From: Rhodoplanes sp.
GTDB taxonomy: Bacteria; Pseudomonadota; Alphaproteobacteria; Rhizobiales; Xanthobacteraceae
DNA: 57,196 nt
Direction: 5' to 3'
Assembly: GCF_013377085.1 (NCBI RefSeq)
Contig: NZ_JACAAX010000045.1
Location: forward strand, 1 to 57,196
Part shown: piece after piece, positions 54,685 to 57,196 of the stretch
Layout: each line of letters opens with the position of its first letter
Position numbering within the stretch: the first letter of the stretch is position 1
Position numbers and translations under genes: made by a program
The notes under the pieces: model-generated
Seen by the model: only the letters and a program-made list of their open reading frames with translations
Database searches by the model: none
What the model was told of the DNA's origin: nothing

Positions 54685-55719
54685 TCAGGCCGCCTCGGCC
54701 GCCTCCGCATCGTCTTCCTCGGCGCCCTTCGGGCCGCGCTTCGGCCCCTTGGCGAGCGCCGCCTCGATTTCCTTGACGGACTCGGTGTCGGTGATCCGCT
54801 GCACGGCCGAGATCTCGCGGGCGAGCCGATCGAGCGCCGCCTCGTAGAGCTGCCGCTCGGAATAGGACTGCTCCGGCTGGCTCTCCGAGCGGAACAGGTC
54901 GCGCACCACCTCGGCGATGGCGACGATGTTGCCCGAATTGATCTTGGCCTCGTATTCCTGGGCACGGCGGGACCACATGGTCCGCTTGACCCGGGCACGA
55001 CCCTTGAGGGTTTCCAACGCCCGCTTGACGATCGGCGGCTCGGCAAGCTTGCGCATGCCCACGGCGCCGATCTTCGCGGTCGGGACCCGCAGCGTCATCT
55101 TGTCCTTGACAAAATTGATGACGAACAGCTCGAGCTTGTGGCCTGCGACCTCCTGCTCCTCGATCGCCGTGATCTGGCCCACGCCGTGCGCCGGATAGAC
55201 GATGAACTCGCTCGTCTTGAAACCTTGACGCTGGGTCGTCTTCTTGTTGGTCATTCCGGGAACTGCTCCTTCAACCTCCGGCTTTTTGCCGTGGTCTTCC
55301 ACCCGGGGGCGGGCGGCTGGTTTGGCCGGGGCCTTGACGGCCGCATGGACGGTCGCCTCGGCGGTCGGCTTGTGGATCGTCTCGGCGCTCGGCTTGTGGA
55401 TCGTCTTGGCGGTCGGCTTGGCTATCGTCTTCGAAGTCGACTTGGCGGTCGGCTTGTCTGTCGTCTTCAAAGTCGTCTTCAAAGTCGTCTTCAAAGTCGT
55501 CTTGGCGACCGGCTTCGCCGGCCGGACCGAGGGCTTCTCGGCCCGGACCGCCGGTTTGGCTGCCGGGTTGCCGTGGCGCACATGAGCGCGCGTCGTCTTG
55601 GTCGTCCGCCGACGGGCTGCCGCCGTCGCCTTGCCGGACGCCTTGGTGGTGGACGCCTTCGAGGAGGTCTTTGCGGTGCTCTTCTTGAGCTTCGACTTGT
55701 GACGAGTTTTGCCTGCCAC
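54685..55719 (-). CDS. CarD-family transcription factor with a lysine-rich N-terminal extension
   Basis: The last 189 residues are a complete CarD/CdnL protein: TSEFIVYPAHGVGQITAIEEQ (RNA polymerase-binding Tudor-like part), VPTAKIGAVGMRKLAEPP, and the helical MWSRRAQEYEAKINSGN and SESQPEQSYSERQLYEAA. CarD stabilises promoter open complexes. The frame continues upstream without a stop for about 155 residues of Lys/Thr/Ala/Pro repeats (three KTTL units, then KPTAK/KPSAE-type units), like histone H1 tails. GTG 55719 is proposed as start; ATG 55254, with a distant AAGGAG, would give the usual short CarD. Confidence 0.85.
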   Translation of the reverse strand: MAGKTRHKSKLKKSTAKTSSKASTTKASGKATAAARRRTTKTTRAHVRHGNPAAKPAVRAEKPSVRPAKPVAKTTLKTTLKTTLKTTDKPTAKSTSKTIAKPTAKTIHKPSAETIHKPTAEATVHAAVKAPAKPAARPRVEDHGKKPEVEGAVPGMTNKKTTQRQGFKTSEFIVYPAHGVGQITAIEEQEVAGHKLELFVINFVKDKMTLRVPTAKIGAVGMRKLAEPPIVKRALETLKGRARVKRTMWSRRAQEYEAKINSGNIVAIAEVVRDLFRSESQPEQSYSERQLYEAALDRLAREISAVQRITDTESVKEIEAALAKGPKRGPKGAEEDDAEAAEAA

Positions 55720-55828
55720 TGTGCTCGCGCGCTTTCTCGCGGAAAGACGCGCCTCCGTCTGACGGTTCCCCAGGACGCCCCGAAAAAATATGCTCCCGGG
55801 AGGGAGCGTTCGGGGCCGCGATCTCATG

Positions 55829-55848
55829 TGTGATGCTTATATATCACA
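55829..55848 (-). promoter_or_regulatory. Palindrome overlapping the carD-type promoter
   Basis: TGTGAT-N8-ATCACA is a perfect 6-bp inverted pair around an AT-rich centre holding TATATA/TATAAG, which can serve as the -10 box on the minus strand. TTGTTT about 16-17 bases upstream is a weak -35. It lies 110-130 bases before the proposed GTG. Confidence 0.5.
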
Positions 55849-55960
55849 TTCTTTGCAAAAAACAAATCCGTGCGGTGCGGCATTCGGCCATCACCACAGC
55901 AAATGAACATTAAATTTTATTGAGTTGGCGGTTGCTGCAGTCGCTACCGCCAGGGCAGCG

Positions 55961-56296
55961 TCAGTCGCCGGCACCCGGATTTGGCGAGAACTGCTGCATC
56001 TTGTCGGGCTTACCGTCCCACTCCTTGGAATCGGCAGGCGGATCGCGCTTCACCGTGATGTTCGGCCAGCTCTTGGCGTATTCGGCATTGAGGCCGAGCC
56101 ACTGCTCGAGGCCCGTCTCGGTGTCCGGCTTGATCGCCTCGGCCGGGCATTCCGGCTCGCATACGCCGCAATCGATGCATTCGTCGGGGTGAATGACGAG
56201 CATGTTCTCGCCTTCATAGAAGCAATCGACGGGACACACCTCGACGCAGTCCATGTACTTGCATTTAATGCAGTTTTCAGTAACGACGTAGGTCAT
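55961..56296 (-). CDS. fdxA: Seven-iron ferredoxin FdxA
   Basis: This 111-residue [3Fe-4S][4Fe-4S] ferredoxin has nine cysteines (C9, C12, C17, C21, C25, C40, C43, C46, C50) in the patterns [17 protein letters not shown] and [12 protein letters not shown]. The C-terminal extension ([16 protein letters not shown]...) is typical of Azotobacter-type FdI. It carries electrons in the cytoplasm. ATG 56296 gives the invariant MTYVVTENC start. It lies between the carD-type gene and an S4 protein gene on the same strand. Confidence 0.96.
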   Translation of the reverse strand: MTYVVTENCIKCKYMDCVEVCPVDCFYEGENMLVIHPDECIDCGVCEPECPAEAIKPDTETGLEQWLGLNAEYAKSWPNITVKRDPPADSKEWDGKPDKMQQFSPNPGAGD

Positions 56297-56527
56297 GCTC
56301 GACTCCGGCCGGCCACTCGCGGCCGGTTCGGCGAGTGGGTAGCGCATCGCCACCGCGGGCGCAAGCGAAGTGCTGCGGACAGCAGCCGAAAACCCCGCCA
56401 GCCGTAAGCCTTTTCGGTATTTTATCACCGCTCCGATGCGATCGATTCGCGCGCTCTCCGACGCGCCCCTCGCACCGGATCCAGGCTGTCCCGCCCGCCG
56501 GCCGTCTTCACCATGGGAGCAAAAAAG

Positions 56528-56908
56528 TCAGGGCTCGTCGCCGCGCAGCCGGTCGAGCGAGCGGCGGTCGCGCTTGGTCGGCCGCCCGGCTCCGGGCTCG
56601 CGGACCGCCGGCGACGCCTCGGCAGGCGTGGCCGCGGCCGGCGGCGCCTCGTCGCGGAACAGGACCTGGGCGTCGGTGGCCGAGCCGCGCCGCTCGGCGA
56701 AGCCCGTCACGGCGAGCACCCGGACCCGGCTGTCGAGCGCGATCGTCACCACGTCGCCGAGCTTCACGGGCCGGCTCGCCGCGTCGATCCTGGCCCCGTT
56801 GACCCGCACCTGGCCGCCGGCCGCCAGCGCCGCGGCGGCACTGCGGGTGCGCACCACGCGGGCATGCCACAACCACTTGTCGATGCGCTGCCGGACGAGG
56901 TCGACCAA
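56528..56908 (-). CDS. S4-domain RNA-binding protein, HslR type
   Basis: This 126-residue protein has an S4 domain at residues about 7-65 (RIDKWLWHARVVRTRSAAAALAAGGQVRVNGARI in blocks) as in Hsp15/HslR, which binds stalled 50S subunits carrying nascent chains. The C-terminal half is Ala/Pro/Arg-rich and variable. The start is a TTG at 56908, three bases after the stop of the upstream helicase-type gene, so the pair is one operon. Confidence 0.88.
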   Translation of the reverse strand: MVDLVRQRIDKWLWHARVVRTRSAAAALAAGGQVRVNGARIDAASRPVKLGDVVTIALDSRVRVLAVTGFAERRGSATDAQVLFRDEAPPAAATPAEASPAVREPGAGRPTKRDRRSLDRLRGDEP

Positions 56909-56911
56909 GCG

Positions 56912-57196
56912 TCAGTGCTGCTCCTTGGCATTGGCCTCGAGCTGCGCCTTGAGGGCGGCGAGCTTGGCGAACGGCGAGTTCGGGTCGGGCTGCTTGTCGC
57001 CCCGGTCGGCCCGCTCGTCGCGGCTGTGATAGGTCCGCGGCGGACGATCCGAGCGGTCGCCGCGGTCCGGCCGGCGGCCGCCCTCCTGTCGTGGCCGGTC
57101 GGAGCGGTCCTGGCCGCGCCCGTGGCGCTCCTGGTTCGGACGGTCCTGGTTCGGGCGGTCCTGGCCCGGACGGTCCTGGCCAGGACCGCCCGAACC
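56912..57196 (-). CDS. C-terminal end of a helicase-related protein (partial)
   Basis: The frame is open from the right edge and ends at TGA 56914-56912. The visible 94 residues are disordered and rich in Gln/Asp/Arg/Pro, with repeats of the type GQDRPNQDRPNQ and RPDRGDRSDRP. A short conserved end follows: DPNSPFAKLAALKAQLEANAKEQ. In Hyphomicrobiales this ending and the position before an S4 gene and fdxA belong to an SUV3-like helicase; the catalytic part is outside the window, so this is inference. Confidence 0.65.
   Translation of the reverse strand, partial: GSGGPGQDRPGQDRPNQDRPNQERHGRGQDRSDRPRQEGGRRPDRGDRSDRPPRTYHSRDERADRGDKQPDPNSPFAKLAALKAQLEANAKEQH

Overview
The window is a high-GC chromosomal segment from an alphaproteobacterium, most likely of the order Hyphomicrobiales (Bradyrhizobium, Rhodopseudomonas or Rhodoplanes-like). 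Pointers to this are a CarD regulator next to a seven-iron ferredoxin FdxA, the aerobic cobaltochelatase pair CobS/CobT, DUF6101 and DUF2093 proteins beside lipid A genes, DUF2336 proteins, and frequent GTG/TTG starts. No rRNA, tRNA, CRISPR array, transposase or phage gene was seen.

Layout. 1-1503: end of a secreted conserved protein and ubiA (ubiquinone). 1693-9218: an aromatic-compound island with an IclR regulator, an extradiol dioxygenase (LigB/LigA-type subunits) and a divergently placed five-gene Liv-type ABC importer. A matching 31-bp operator lies just downstream of both promoters and probably ties the three parts into one regulon. 9519-18075: envelope and housekeeping block (DUF6101, pmbA, cysQ-like phosphatase, waaA, lpxK, DUF2093, a dienelactone-hydrolase-like protein, xseA). 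18249-26647: PfkB kinase, EamA transporter, a grxC/nitrilase/DUF1178 operon, comF, a methyltransferase, a Nudix hydrolase and argJ. 26952-31064: a parvulin foldase divergent from secA. 31597-34365: DUF2336-PilZ-DUF2336. 34387-40369: L,D-transpeptidase, accA, an AraC/SDR divergent pair, xerD and an unlisted 50-residue membrane protein. 40473-43308: a Spy/CpxP-like protein with its OmpR-type regulator and sensor kinase, preceded by a GTAAA-N5-GTAAA Cpx-type box. 43566-46874: aroK, aroB and a CNNM/CorC protein. 47058-52400: bolA, a J-domain protein, cobS, cobT and a phytase-type esterase-like protein. 52458-57196: a small membrane protein, an orphan TIR-domain protein, a CarD protein with a long lysine-rich N-terminal extension, fdxA, an S4 (HslR-type) RNA-binding protein and the tail of a helicase-related protein.

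A second theme is a set of about 14 palindromic intergenic elements of 80-250 bp in several families. Each lies just downstream of at least one gene's 3' end, and none lies in the seven divergent (promoter-only) gaps. One of them supplies the TAG stop codon to both convergent neighbours, and another supplies the ribosome binding site of a sensor kinase.

The most interesting candidates are the TIR protein with an unrecognised C-terminal half, the CarD/histone-H1-like fusion, the DUF2336-PilZ-DUF2336 cluster, the shared IclR operator and the Cpx-type box. Functions are read from motifs by eye; no search was run.
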